Shown here: positions 1 through 8,122 of the stretch, piece after piece
How the letters are laid out: the number at the start of each line of letters is the position of its first letter
Numbering within the stretch: position 1 is the first letter of the stretch
Source of the DNA: Lacrimispora sphenoides JCM 1415
GTDB lineage: Bacteria; Bacillota; Clostridia; Lachnospirales; Lachnospiraceae
Assembly (NCBI RefSeq): GCF_900105615.1
Contig: NZ_LT630003.1
Span: 1,054,001-1,118,000 of the forward strand
DNA: 64,000 nucleotides
Direction: 5' to 3'
Position numbers and translations under genes: made by a program
Notes under the pieces: generated by a model
The model's input: only the letters and a program-made list of their open reading frames with translations
The model's database searches: none
Told to the model about the DNA's origin: nothing

Positions 1-380
1 TTGCCAATTATGCAAACTTTGAAAAGCGGGGCTTCCTCATTAAAGGAATGTTTGATATCAATCCGCGTCTGATCGGCCTTGTAGTCCGCGGGATAGAGAT
101 CCGCAGCGTAGATGATCTGGAGCAGTTCGTAAAAGATAATGATGTCCAGATCGCAGCTCTGACCATTCCAAAGACAAAGGCGCCGGAGATTGCAGACCGC
201 CTTGTGAAGGCAGGAATCAAGGCGATCTGGAATTTTGCCCATACGGATTTAAGCGTACCGGATGATGTGGTTGTTGAGAATGTCCATCTATCGGAAAGCC
301 TGATGCGGTTATCCTACCGGGTATGCAGTATACAGGACAGCGAGGAAGAAAGAAACAGACAATCAGAAATAATGGAGTAA
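1..380 (+). CDS. rex: Redox-sensing repressor Rex, C-terminal part (5' cut by window)
   Basis: The reading frame is open from base 3 to the TAA at 378-380, giving about 125 residues of the C-terminal Rossmann (NAD(H)-binding) domain of Rex. Seen: the run GMFDINPRLIG, then DLEQFVKDN and a WNFAHTDLSVPDDV segment, the usual Rex order of the second half of the nucleotide fold and the domain-swapped C-terminal helix. Rex senses the NADH/NAD+ ratio and represses fermentation and NADH-oxidation genes. The winged-helix DNA-binding half lies outside the window. A Rex-like operator is seen at the NADH oxidase promoter near 57.5 kb. The end of the gene is followed by a hairpin terminator. Family assignment is firm; the start cannot be judged. 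Confidence 0.93.
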   Translation, partial: ANYANFEKRGFLIKGMFDINPRLIGLVVRGIEIRSVDDLEQFVKDNDVQIAALTIPKTKAPEIADRLVKAGIKAIWNFAHTDLSVPDDVVVENVHLSESLMRLSYRVCSIQDSEEERNRQSEIME

Positions 381-385
381 CATGC

Positions 386-430
386 CTGCCGGCAGGTGAA
401 GGGAAGTCTCTTCGCTGCCGGTAGTTTTTC
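386..430 (+). terminator. Terminator after rex
   Basis: CCGGCAG at 389-395 pairs with CTGCCGG at 415-421 and is followed by a T-rich run (gtagtttttc). It lies directly after the rex stop codon. Confidence 0.6.
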
Positions 431-440
431 TATAGACCTT

Positions 441-460
441 TATGCCCAAAAGTGTGGGCA
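441..460 (+). repeat. TGCCCA/TGGGCA hairpin ahead of nnrD
   Basis: TGCCCA (443-448), loop AAAGTG, TGGGCA (455-460) forms a perfect 6-bp stem. Its left side, TTTATGCCCA, is identical to the start of the 52-bp repeat at 18.3 kb (TTTATGCCCA...TGGGCG), and both are followed by a purine-rich stretch leading into a ribosome binding site. Possibly one family of intergenic hairpins; function unknown. Confidence 0.4.
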
Positions 461-484
461 GGAAAGCGGAAAGGTGGGAGATAT

Positions 485-1993
485 ATGAGATATCTGGTTA
501 CAGGAGGACAGATGAAGCAGGTGGACCGCTACACCATAGAGAATATAGGGATTCCCTCTCTGGTGCTTATGGAACGGGCTGCCCTGGCGGTTACAGGAGA
601 AGTAATGAAGCATGGGCAGAAAACGGACCGGATATGGATTTTATGCGGAAACGGTAATAATGGAGCGGATGGAGTCGCGGCTGCCAGAATGCTGCATTTG
701 AAAGGATATAAGGTTTTTGCTTTACTGGCTGCCGGAAAAGACAAGGGAAGCAGTGAATACCTGACTCAGGTTTCCATCGCGGAACGTACGGGGGTCAATC
801 TGGCAGGATTTTCTGATCTCATACCAGGTACCTGCGATGTTCTCATTGACGCACTTTTCGGCGTGGGGCTGGACCGGGAGATTCTTGGCAGATACCGGGA
901 GATCCTGGAGACAATCCTCCGCTGCCGGCCGAAATTTACGGTGGCCGTGGATATTCCTTCGGGCATTCATTCGGATACGGGCCAGGTCATGGGGATTGCT
1001 TTAAAGGCAGACATGACCGTCACATTCGGCTATGAAAAGCTGGGAACCATGCTCTATCCCGGAAAGGAATACAGCGGAAAGGTCCTTGTAGCTGACATCG
1101 GTTTTCCGGAGGAGAGCTTAGAACGCCTTAAGGCAGAGTATTTTACCCTGGATCCGGAAGATGAGAAACTGCTTCCAAAGCGCCCGTCCTATTCCAATAA
1201 AGGGAGCTTTGGAAAGGTCCTTGTTGTGGCTGGATCTAAAAATATGAGCGGGGCTGCCTATTTAAGCGCCCTTGCCGCTTACCGGACAGGAGCAGGCCTG
1301 GTGAAAATTTTCACAGTAGAAGAAAACCGGACCATCCTTCAAACCGGACTTCCGGAAGCCATCATTACCACCTATGAAGCCGGGGATGCAGAAGCAGGGA
1401 CGGAAGGATTTAAAAAGCTTTTGGTAAAGCAGTGTGAGTGGGCCACAGCCATAGTTCTGGGGCCGGGACTTGGGCAGGAAGCCTATGTAAGGAATCTGGT
1501 GGAAGAGGTCCTTGCCAATGCCTATGTTCCCATTGTTCTGGATGCGGATGGGCTTGGTACCATTGCTTCAAACCCGGAGCTGACCAGCTATTTCACGGAA
1601 AACATCATTGTGACTCCTCATTTGGGAGAAATGGCGAGGCTTACGGGAAGCGCTGTGGAAACCATACAAAAGCAGCTGATCACCACTGCCAGAGAATATG
1701 CGGACCGGTTCGGTATTACCTGCGTGTTAAAGGACGCGGTAACGATTGGGGCCTTAAAGGACCAGAGAACCTATGTCAATGGAAGCGGAAACAGTGCTAT
1801 GGCAAAAGCCGGGTCAGGAGATGTGCTGACCGGGATTATAGCCGGACTTCTGGCTCTGGGTCTGGAAGAGTCTGATGCAGCGGCCTATGGTGTATGGCTT
1901 CATGGCCGTGCCGGAGACATAGTAAAAGAGAAGCAGGGAGATCACAGCCTTCTTGCCAGGGAACTGGCGGAAGAGATACATTCAATACGTTAG
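485..1993 (+). CDS. nnr: Bifunctional NAD(P)H-hydrate epimerase / ADP-dependent dehydratase
   Basis: 502 residues. The N-terminal YjeF_N half (about 1-205) epimerises the R and S forms of damaged NAD(P)HX; it carries GNGNNGADG near residues 55-63. The C-terminal carbohydrate-kinase-like half dehydrates S-NAD(P)HX using ADP; KAGSGDVLTG near residue 440 is its nucleotide and catalytic motif. The two activities are fused, as in many bacteria. I chose ATG 485 (MRYLVTGG) because GGTGGGAG lies 5 bases upstream; the longer frame from 452 has no such site and runs through the hairpin. Located between rex and alr, a common clostridial order. Cytosolic metabolite repair enzyme. Could be co-transcribed with alr (39-base gap). 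Confidence 0.93.
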   Translation: MRYLVTGGQMKQVDRYTIENIGIPSLVLMERAALAVTGEVMKHGQKTDRIWILCGNGNNGADGVAAARMLHLKGYKVFALLAAGKDKGSSEYLTQVSIAERTGVNLAGFSDLIPGTCDVLIDALFGVGLDREILGRYREILETILRCRPKFTVAVDIPSGIHSDTGQVMGIALKADMTVTFGYEKLGTMLYPGKEYSGKVLVADIGFPEESLERLKAEYFTLDPEDEKLLPKRPSYSNKGSFGKVLVVAGSKNMSGAAYLSALAAYRTGAGLVKIFTVEENRTILQTGLPEAIITTYEAGDAEAGTEGFKKLLVKQCEWATAIVLGPGLGQEAYVRNLVEEVLANAYVPIVLDADGLGTIASNPELTSYFTENIIVTPHLGEMARLTGSAVETIQKQLITTAREYADRFGITCVLKDAVTIGALKDQRTYVNGSGNSAMAKAGSGDVLTGIIAGLLALGLEESDAAAYGVWLHGRAGDIVKEKQGDHSLLARELAEEIHSIR

Positions 1994-2031
1994 GAACAAA
2001 TGCCTGTAGAAATAAACGAGGTGATAAAGTG

Positions 2032-3219
2032 ATGAAATTATACAGCAGGGTTTATGAAACAGTAGATCTAGATGCCATCCGCCACAACATGGAGGCCATG
2101 AAGGCAAATCTAAAGGAAGGGACCAGGATAATCGGCGTTGTAAAATCAGACGGATACGGACACGGAGCGGTTCCGGTAGCCTGGGCCATGGATTCTTATG
2201 TGTGGGGATATGCGGTTGCCACCGTGGAAGAAGGCGTAATTTTAAGAAAACACGGAATCAAAAAGCCTATTTTGGTCCTTGGCGTAGTACCTTATGAAGG
2301 ATACAGTCTTTTGGTAGAATATGGGATCAGTTCATCCGTATTTCAGCTTAAACGGGCGGAACGTCTGTCCACTCTGGCGGAAAAGGCGGGAAAAAAGGCA
2401 GTGATACACCTGGTGGTGGATACAGGCATGAGCCGGATCGGATATCCGGTCACAGAGGAGGCTGCAGAGGAGGCGGTGAAGATCTGCGGCCTTCCGGGAA
2501 TTGAAGTGGAAGGGTTGTTCACTCATTTTGCAAAGGCAGATGAAAGGGATAAGAGCGCCACAGATAAACAGATAGAAAAGTACCAAACGTTCGTAACCAT
2601 TCTTTCTGACAGGGGGATCACGATCCCTGTCCTTCACTGCTCCAACAGCGCCGGAATCCTGGACCTTCAGAGGGCCAACTTTCATGCAGTACGGGCCGGA
2701 ATATCCATCTACGGCATTTATCCGTCAGGAGAGGTTGACAGGGAAACGGTCAGTCTTCTGCCTGCGATGGAATTAAAAAGCTTTATTTCTTACATAAAAA
2801 AAATAGAGCCGGGAACTTCTGTAAGCTATGGAGGAACCTTTACCGCTGACCGGGAGATGACGATCGCCACGATTCCCGTAGGATATGGCGACGGGTATTC
2901 AAGAAATCTTTCCGGCAAAGGGGAAGTACTCATAAGGGGGCAGCGTGCCAGGATATTAGGGCGCATTTGCATGGACCAGTTCATGGTAGATGTGACCGGA
3001 ATAAAAGGCGCAGAGGAAGAGGATGAGGTGGTTTTGATCGGCAGGCAGGGAAACGAAGAGATTACGGTAGAAGAGCTGGCTGCGGCCGGAGGCGGCTTCC
3101 ATTATGAAATCGTCTGTGACATAGGCAAACGGGTGCCCCGGGTTTACCTTGAAAACGGCCGGGTCATAGGTACGAAAGATTATTTCAACGATTGTTATGA
3201 AGGGTTTTGCAAGGGCTGA
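2032..3219 (+). CDS. alr: Alanine racemase
   Basis: 395 residues, PLP-dependent enzyme interconverting L- and D-alanine for peptidoglycan. The PLP lysine is in VVKSDGYGHG (K38), and the barrel continues with HLVVDTGMSRIG and the VPVGYGDGYSR-type segment (here IPVGYGDGYSR) near residue 290. The C-terminal beta domain holds GRICMDQFMVDVT. Fold-type III layout and length match Alr. Start: ATG 2032, just after AGGTGAT (2019-2025); the overlapping GTG at 2029 is also possible. It sits between nnr and a mazF-type gene, the arrangement also known for alr and the ndoA toxin in Bacillus. Confidence 0.96.
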   Translation: MKLYSRVYETVDLDAIRHNMEAMKANLKEGTRIIGVVKSDGYGHGAVPVAWAMDSYVWGYAVATVEEGVILRKHGIKKPILVLGVVPYEGYSLLVEYGISSSVFQLKRAERLSTLAEKAGKKAVIHLVVDTGMSRIGYPVTEEAAEEAVKICGLPGIEVEGLFTHFAKADERDKSATDKQIEKYQTFVTILSDRGITIPVLHCSNSAGILDLQRANFHAVRAGISIYGIYPSGEVDRETVSLLPAMELKSFISYIKKIEPGTSVSYGGTFTADREMTIATIPVGYGDGYSRNLSGKGEVLIRGQRARILGRICMDQFMVDVTGIKGAEEEDEVVLIGRQGNEEITVEELAAAGGGFHYEIVCDIGKRVPRVYLENGRVIGTKDYFNDCYEGFCKG

Positions 3220-3368
3220 TAACAAACACCATGTCCAAAACATATGATAAGGTATGCGGCGGAAAAACTTAAGTGAATACTCGAGTCAAAGAAGGTCAAT
3301 ACTAGACTTAGGCATAATTTGTGAATGAAAGAAAAGGTCATATACAGCCTGGATTTTGCAGATTAGCC

Positions 3369-3396
3369 GTTCGGTGAGCTTATAGGCGAACCGAAC
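3369..3396 (+). promoter_or_regulatory. Inverted repeat upstream of mazF
   Basis: GTTCGGT (3369-3375) and ACCGAAC (3390-3396) form a 7-bp inverted repeat 30 bases before the toxin start. No T-run follows, so an operator or RNA hairpin is more likely than a terminator. Nothing else is seen in the 200-base gap except a 13-codon open stretch from ATG 3234 without a clear ribosome site. Confidence 0.3.
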
Positions 3397-3425
3397 TTCC
3401 TAAATAATTGACGGAGTGTGAGAGT

Positions 3426-3773
3426 GTGATTATCAGACGTGGAGACATTTATTATGCTGATTTAAGGCCGGTAGTAGGCTCTGAGCAGGGCGGGATCCGC
3501 CCGGTTCTTATTATACAGAACGACATAGGCAATAAACATAGCCCTACTGTGATCTGTGCGGCAATTACATCAAGAATGAATAAGGCAAAGCTTCCCACCC
3601 ATGTGGAGCTGGATACAAAAAAATGCGATATGATAAAAGATTCGGTGATTCTTTTAGAGCAGCTTCGCACCATTGATAAGCAGAGGCTGAAAGAGAAGAT
3701 TTGTCATATCGACGATGAACTTCAGCAGGAAGTGGACTGTGCATTAAGGGTGAGCCTGGAACTGGATACATAG
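3426..3773 (+). CDS. mazF: MazF/EndoA-type endoribonuclease toxin
   Basis: 115 residues, the PemK/MazF fold of sequence-specific mRNA interferases. Seen: [20 protein letters not shown] at the N-terminus, [12 protein letters not shown], then KLPTHVEL and [13 protein letters not shown]; the R and the TH/T of the active site known in Bacillus EndoA are kept. Start is GTG 3426 after ACGGAGTG; an upstream in-frame TTG at 3408 would add residues foreign to the family. In Bacillus a CopG-like antitoxin gene precedes the toxin, downstream of alr; here the 206-base gap from alr holds no antitoxin-length frame. The gene therefore looks orphaned, or the antitoxin lies elsewhere. Confidence 0.92.
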   Translation: MIIRRGDIYYADLRPVVGSEQGGIRPVLIIQNDIGNKHSPTVICAAITSRMNKAKLPTHVELDTKKCDMIKDSVILLEQLRTIDKQRLKEKICHIDDELQQEVDCALRVSLELDT

Positions 3774-3868
3774 TTCACCATTGACGGAATGCTGATAAAA
3801 TGGTATATTTCTAAATAGTTACGAGAAAAAATACGAATGATAAATAACAAAAGGAGTAGATTTTTAGA

Positions 3869-5275
3869 ATGGACGATGGCAATCCGCTTATACGCGTGAT
3901 TATTTTTATTGCTTTTATCGTATTAGACGCTATTTTTTATGGGTTTGGATCAGCAATCCAAAACGTGAATACAAGCGAACTGGAGCATCAGATGGAGGAA
4001 GGAAGTAAAAAGGCCGGTCAGCTGTTACATATAGTTAACAGACCGACCAGATTTGTAAATACGATACAAATCACCACAAATTTAATCGGTATGGTAACCG
4101 GGGCTTTTGTTTTAGAGCAGCTGGGAGCAAGGCTTGGGACCGTCTTAACAAGAGACGGGGCTTATCCCAACCAATGGATATCCCTTTTAAGTCTGTTGTT
4201 AGTTTCTGTTGTACTGATCGTGCTTTTGATCAGCTTTGGTATCATTATTCCAAAACGCTGTGCGGCAGAGAACCCTGAAAAATGGGGTTATCGTATGCTG
4301 CCTGTAGTATCCCTCATCATGATACCCCTTATCCCCTTTACCTGGCTGGCAAATGTGGTGGCTTACTTTGTCCTGAAGCTGTTTGGAATCGATATGGCAT
4401 CAGATAATGAGAACGTTACGGAAGAAGACATCATGTCCATGGTGAACGAGGGCCATGAACAGGGCGTTTTAGAGGCCAGAGAAGCGGAGATGATTACAAA
4501 CATCTTCGAACTGAATGATAAGGAAGCCGGAGATATTATGACCCACCGAAAGAATCTGGTCGCTTTGGATGGCGAGATTACTCTTCGGGAGGCAGTGAAT
4601 TTCATCCTGAAAGAGGGATTTAATTCCCGTTATCCGATTTACAAAAAGGATGTGGATGACATTATCGGGATCCTTCATATGAAGGATGCTCTTATTGCTG
4701 TAGAAAATAAAAGGAATGCATCCCGCCAGCTATGGGAGATCGAAGGGCTTCTCAGAGAAGCTCATTTCATTCCGGAAACCAGGAATATTGATACTCTGTT
4801 TAAGGAAATGCAGTCCAGAAAGATCCATATGGTAATCGTAGTAGATGAATACGGGCAGACAGCGGGTATTGTGACAATGGAAGATATTTTGGAAGAGATT
4901 GTGGGCAATATCATGGATGAATATGATGTGGATGAAGAATACATTGTCCCCTCAGATGACGGTTCCTATGTAATCAACGGCATGACTCCTTTGGATGAAG
5001 TGGAAAGGGCCTTGAATATTGAGTTTGATGAGGAGGATTATGACTCCTATGATACCATCAACGGCTTGCTGATTTCCAGGCTGGACCGGATTCCCCAGGA
5101 AGGGGAAGAGACAGAGGTGTCTATTCTTGGATATTGTTTTAAGATCCTTCGTGTGGAAAATAAGATCATTCATACCATCCGGGTTCGGAAAGAGCAGCCG
5201 GAAGAGGAACATGAGGAAGAACAGGAGCTTAGACATATTGAGGCTCGTGAGGAATTCTCGGACATAAAAATGTAA
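3869..5275 (+). CDS. CNNM/CorC-HlyC family membrane protein with CBS pair
   Basis: 468 residues. N-terminal DUF21 (CNNM) domain with about four membrane segments (roughly 6-28, 70-95, 110-135, 150-175), then a CBS pair at about 215-345 (EAGDIMTHRKNLVALDG, then MVIVVDEYGQTAGIVTMEDI), then a C-terminal CorC_HlyC domain (about 360-445) with INGMTPLDEVERALN and DTINGLLISRLDRIP. The tail is a Glu-rich coil. Family members are linked to Mg2+ or other divalent ion efflux and to acid or haemolysin-like phenotypes; substrate not shown here. ATG 3869 follows AAAAGGAG with a long 12-base spacer. It stands alone, followed by a terminator. Confidence 0.9.
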   Translation: MDDGNPLIRVIIFIAFIVLDAIFYGFGSAIQNVNTSELEHQMEEGSKKAGQLLHIVNRPTRFVNTIQITTNLIGMVTGAFVLEQLGARLGTVLTRDGAYPNQWISLLSLLLVSVVLIVLLISFGIIIPKRCAAENPEKWGYRMLPVVSLIMIPLIPFTWLANVVAYFVLKLFGIDMASDNENVTEEDIMSMVNEGHEQGVLEAREAEMITNIFELNDKEAGDIMTHRKNLVALDGEITLREAVNFILKEGFNSRYPIYKKDVDDIIGILHMKDALIAVENKRNASRQLWEIEGLLREAHFIPETRNIDTLFKEMQSRKIHMVIVVDEYGQTAGIVTMEDILEEIVGNIMDEYDVDEEYIVPSDDGSYVINGMTPLDEVERALNIEFDEEDYDSYDTINGLLISRLDRIPQEGEETEVSILGYCFKILRVENKIIHTIRVRKEQPEEEHEEEQELRHIEAREEFSDIKM

Positions 5276-5280
5276 TATCG

Positions 5281-5339
5281 GCACAGCTGTCATTTGTTCT
5301 CGGAAAAAGAGGGAATCGGCAGCTGTGCATTATTTTTCT
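5281..5339 (+). terminator. Terminator after the CorC-like gene
   Basis: GCACAGCTG (5281-5289) pairs with CAGCTGTGC (5320-5328), followed by ATTATTTTTCTT. The loop is long (30 bases) but the 9-bp stem is perfect. Confidence 0.6.
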
Positions 5340-5433
5340 TGCAAGATGAAAAAATTAGTGCTAAAATGGAAAAGATGTTGATTTATTAGATATTATAAGG
5401 ACGAAGTAGAGAAAGAAAAGGAGTGTTGGAACA

Positions 5434-6162
5434 ATGTCAGGACATTCAAAGTTCGCGAATATTAAACACAAAAAAGAGAGAAACGATGCGGCTAAAGGCA
5501 AGGTTTTTACTATCCTCGGAAGAGAATTGGCGGTAGCGGTGAAAGAAGGCGGACCAGACCCTGCAAACAATAGTAAACTCCGTGATATTATCGCAAAGGC
5601 AAAAGCCAATAATATGCCAAACGATACCATTGACCGCGGCATTAAAAAAGCAGCCGGCGATGCAGGCTCCGTTAATTATGAGACAATTACATACGAAGGA
5701 TACGGCCCTAACGGGGTTGCGATCATCGTAGATACGCTGACAGACAACAAGAACCGGACTGCAGCAAACGTAAGAAATGCATTTACAAAAGGCGGCGGCA
5801 ATGTGGGAACTCCTGGCTGCGTGTCCTTTATGTTTGATAAAAAGGGCCAGATCATCATTGATAAGGAAGAATGTGAGATGGATCCGGATGAACTGATGAT
5901 GGTTTCCCTGGATGCAGGGGCCGAAGATTTTTCGGAAGAAGAGGACAGCTTTGAAATAATTACCGCACCTGAGGAATTCAGCGCAGTGCGTGAGGCATTA
6001 GAGACCGCAGGCATCCCCATGGTGGAAGCAGACGTTACCATGATTCCTCAGACATGGGTGGAACTGACGGATGAAGATTCCATTAAGAAGATGAACCGGA
6101 TTATGGATCTTCTTGATGTGGAGGATGACGTACAGGCCACTTACCATAACTGGAGTGAATAA
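5434..6162 (+). CDS. YebC/PmpR family DNA-binding regulator / translation factor
   Basis: 242 residues, the full length of the YebC/TACO1 family. It begins MSGHSKFANIKHKKERND, the N-terminal signature, and continues with KLRDIIAKAKANNMPNDTIDRGIKKA and the acidic domains. Older work calls family members transcriptional regulators; newer work links YebC to translation of polyproline stretches. Which role applies here cannot be read from sequence. ATG 5434 follows AAAGGAGTG. Single-gene unit bounded by terminators on both sides. Confidence 0.95.
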   Translation: MSGHSKFANIKHKKERNDAAKGKVFTILGRELAVAVKEGGPDPANNSKLRDIIAKAKANNMPNDTIDRGIKKAAGDAGSVNYETITYEGYGPNGVAIIVDTLTDNKNRTAANVRNAFTKGGGNVGTPGCVSFMFDKKGQIIIDKEECEMDPDELMMVSLDAGAEDFSEEEDSFEIITAPEEFSAVREALETAGIPMVEADVTMIPQTWVELTDEDSIKKMNRIMDLLDVEDDVQATYHNWSE

Positions 6163-6176
6163 CAGGACACAAAAAG

Positions 6177-6220
6177 AAAAAGTGAGGAAAAGCCCTGCAG
6201 CAGGCTTCCTCACTTTTTTA
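6177..6220 (+). terminator. Strong terminator after yebC
   Basis: AAAAGTGAGGAAAAGCC pairs with GGCTTCCTCACTTTT across the loop CTGCAGCA, then a T-run. Near-perfect long stem. Confidence 0.9.
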
Positions 6221-6438
6221 TATCCGGATCCTCTTTGCAGCTTCAGTGCTTTTTGATGTCGATCACAAACTTTTTGCCGCTCTTTCTGTAGTAAAGTACT
6301 GTACAACTTTTACGTATTATATTATATAATATTGAAGGGGGAATTACAAACAACGTAACGAACAAAAGAAGAAGAGCAATAGAAGCACGCCATGAAAAAT
6401 GGTACGGAGTTTAAAGCAAATGGAAGAGGTTTAAGATT

Positions 6439-7074
6439 ATGGATAGCGACCGATTGTACCGGGTTAAAAAAGAAGATGTGGAGAAATTAAAGGAACTGCT
6501 GACTGAATGCTTTGCCGGAGATCCGCTTTATTGCAGGTTGATCCCTGACGGGAAGACCAGGAGCCGTCTGCTCCCGGAATTATTTGAATGTGATATGGAG
6601 GAATTTTTAGAGACTTGCGAAATATATGCTGACAGTCCGGATATTAACGGGATCCTTGTGGTGGATGATGAATCTCAGCCTTATAATGCCTTTCATTACT
6701 ATCTGGCAGAAGCAGCCGCCCTTTTAAAAACGGACGGCTATCTGATCAAGGAGGACCCTTCTTTAAAAACATTCTGGAACTTTTTTCAGGGCAGGGAGTA
6801 TTTGAATTCCAGCTGGACGGACCGTCTTAACCAGGAGAAACGGCTGCATCTTATTTACCTGGCTGTACGGCCTGCCATGCAGCATCATGGAATTTCCTCT
6901 CTTCTTTTAAGGGAAGCCATTGACTACGCAGATAAAAATAAGCTCATGATTTCCCTGGAAACACATAATGTAAGCAATGTAAAATTTTATGAACATTTCG
7001 GTTTTAAGGTTTTCAGTATTGTGGAAAAGCGTTTTCGTTTAAAACAGTACTGCATGGTCCGGGATATAAAATAG
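6439..7074 (+). CDS. GNAT family N-acetyltransferase
   Basis: 211 residues. The C-terminal half carries the GNAT acetyl-CoA fold: LAVRPAMQHHGISSLLLREAI (motif A-like, Q-x-x-G/S pattern near residues 137-150) and NVSNVKFYEHFGFKVF (motif B). The N-terminal half is family-specific and the acceptor is unknown. ATG 6439 is preceded by GGAAGAGG. The stop codon lies inside the first unit of a 19-bp tandem repeat that fills the following intergenic space. A TATAAT at about 6327 may be its -10 box, giving a leader of about 100 bases. Confidence 0.85.
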   Translation: MDSDRLYRVKKEDVEKLKELLTECFAGDPLYCRLIPDGKTRSRLLPELFECDMEEFLETCEIYADSPDINGILVVDDESQPYNAFHYYLAEAAALLKTDGYLIKEDPSLKTFWNFFQGREYLNSSWTDRLNQEKRLHLIYLAVRPAMQHHGISSLLLREAIDYADKNKLMISLETHNVSNVKFYEHFGFKVFSIVEKRFRLKQYCMVRDIK

Positions 7075-7201
7075 TGGTTCGTATATAAAATGGTGGTTCG
7101 TATTTTCATATATAAAATAGAGTTTCACATATAAAATAATAGTTCGTATATAAAGTAGTGTTTCGTATATAAAGTAGTGTTTCGTATAAAAAGTAGTGTT
7201 T
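7064..7201 (+). repeat. Seven-unit 19-bp tandem repeat starting inside the GNAT stop region
   Basis: Units of the type ATATAAAATAGTGGTTCGT start at 7064, 7083, 7110, 7129, 7148, 7167 and 7186 (last one shortened); an 8-base insert sits between units 2 and 3. Unit 1 contains the last sense codons and TAG stop of the upstream gene. Units 5 and 6 are identical, so expansion is recent. TTCGTATA motifs recur in the promoter area of the convergent gene near 7970-8010. Confidence 0.85.
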
Positions 7202-7213
7202 ATATTATTATGT

Positions 7214-7984
7214 TTAATAAATATAATAGGACAGGCTTTCCGTAATTTGGAAGCCTGCCTTTTTATATAAGGCCAGAGCAGGACCGTTCTGGCCGGACAC
7301 CTGAAGAGAAATCTTTTTAAGATTTTCTGGCCCGGGCCTTAAAAAACAGGTTTCCAAAAGCAGAGAGAGACAGGCGCCACCGAGCCCCTGGTTCCGTAAA
7401 TTTTCGGTAATTTCAAACCCGTAAAAATAGGAGGTAGACTGTCCTCTGAAATCAAGATAACAAAAGCCCACAGGGCTGTCATCTATCAGAAAGGTACAAA
7501 GGGAAGGTTCCTCTTTATTACCGCGGGTCATGGAGAGCGTAAGAGACTCAGAAAAACGGTTGTTCTTTACCAGACCGGTTTTCAAAAAATCAGAAGAAGT
7601 AAGCTCCATTAAATGTTCCTGATACCAAAGATCGGCTCCTATGGCGTTAAGGGTCAGGGCAGTATCTTTGCAGGTTTCCTCTGCAGGAAAAATCAGATCA
7701 TTGTCTCCCGTCTCCTTCAACAGCTCTTCCAGAAGCATCATGAAATATCCGCACCGCCTGTTTAACGGAAGGGTATAAGCGCAGCATTCATAGTCTCCGT
7801 TTTCATTAAAAAATGCACAAAGAGCGGATAAGAGGCTATCTTCTTCGTATAATAAGAAAAAAATACATTCTTCTTCCATGGGAAATGTAAGAGAAATATG
7901 GTCATGCTTTCTGCAGGCATCCTGCAAGTGGAGCAAGTCACTGATTTGCGTTTCGCTGGGGGTTTTCGTTCGTATAATATTCAT
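7214..7984 (-). CDS. GNAT family N-acetyltransferase
   Basis: 256 residues. The C-terminal third has a GNAT core: PVGFCYLDFRGQ (beta 4), then GFEITENLRNQGLGGACLSL (motif A with Q/RNQGLG, the acetyl-CoA pyrophosphate loop) and GPALALYKKAGFQ (motif B). The N-terminal two thirds resemble a second, degenerate GNAT unit, giving a tandem layout; acceptor unknown. I chose ATG at 7984 (MNIIRTK) because AGGAGT lies 7 bases upstream; a longer frame to 8098 would run back through the promoter region. It converges on the other GNAT gene across the tandem repeat. Confidence 0.82.
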   Translation of the reverse strand: MNIIRTKTPSETQISDLLHLQDACRKHDHISLTFPMEEECIFFLLYEEDSLLSALCAFFNENGDYECCAYTLPLNRRCGYFMMLLEELLKETGDNDLIFPAEETCKDTALTLNAIGADLWYQEHLMELTSSDFLKTGLVKNNRFSESLTLSMTRGNKEEPSLCTFLIDDSPVGFCYLDFRGQSTSYFYGFEITENLRNQGLGGACLSLLLETCFLRPGPENLKKISLQVSGQNGPALALYKKAGFQITESLSYYIY

Positions 7985-8122
7985 TTGGGACTCCTGGTTC
8001 GTTTTCGTATAGTATAATACAATAAAATGTATAAATTCAATCAAATATTTTCCATATTGCTGATTGTTTCTTTGAAATATGGGTGATAGAATAAACACAA
8101 GTGAAGGAGTGGAGGGATTTAA

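Noticed and set aside
3234..3275. 13-codon frame as a relic antitoxin before mazF
   Set aside because: Too short, no ribosome site and no resemblance to CopG-type antitoxins.
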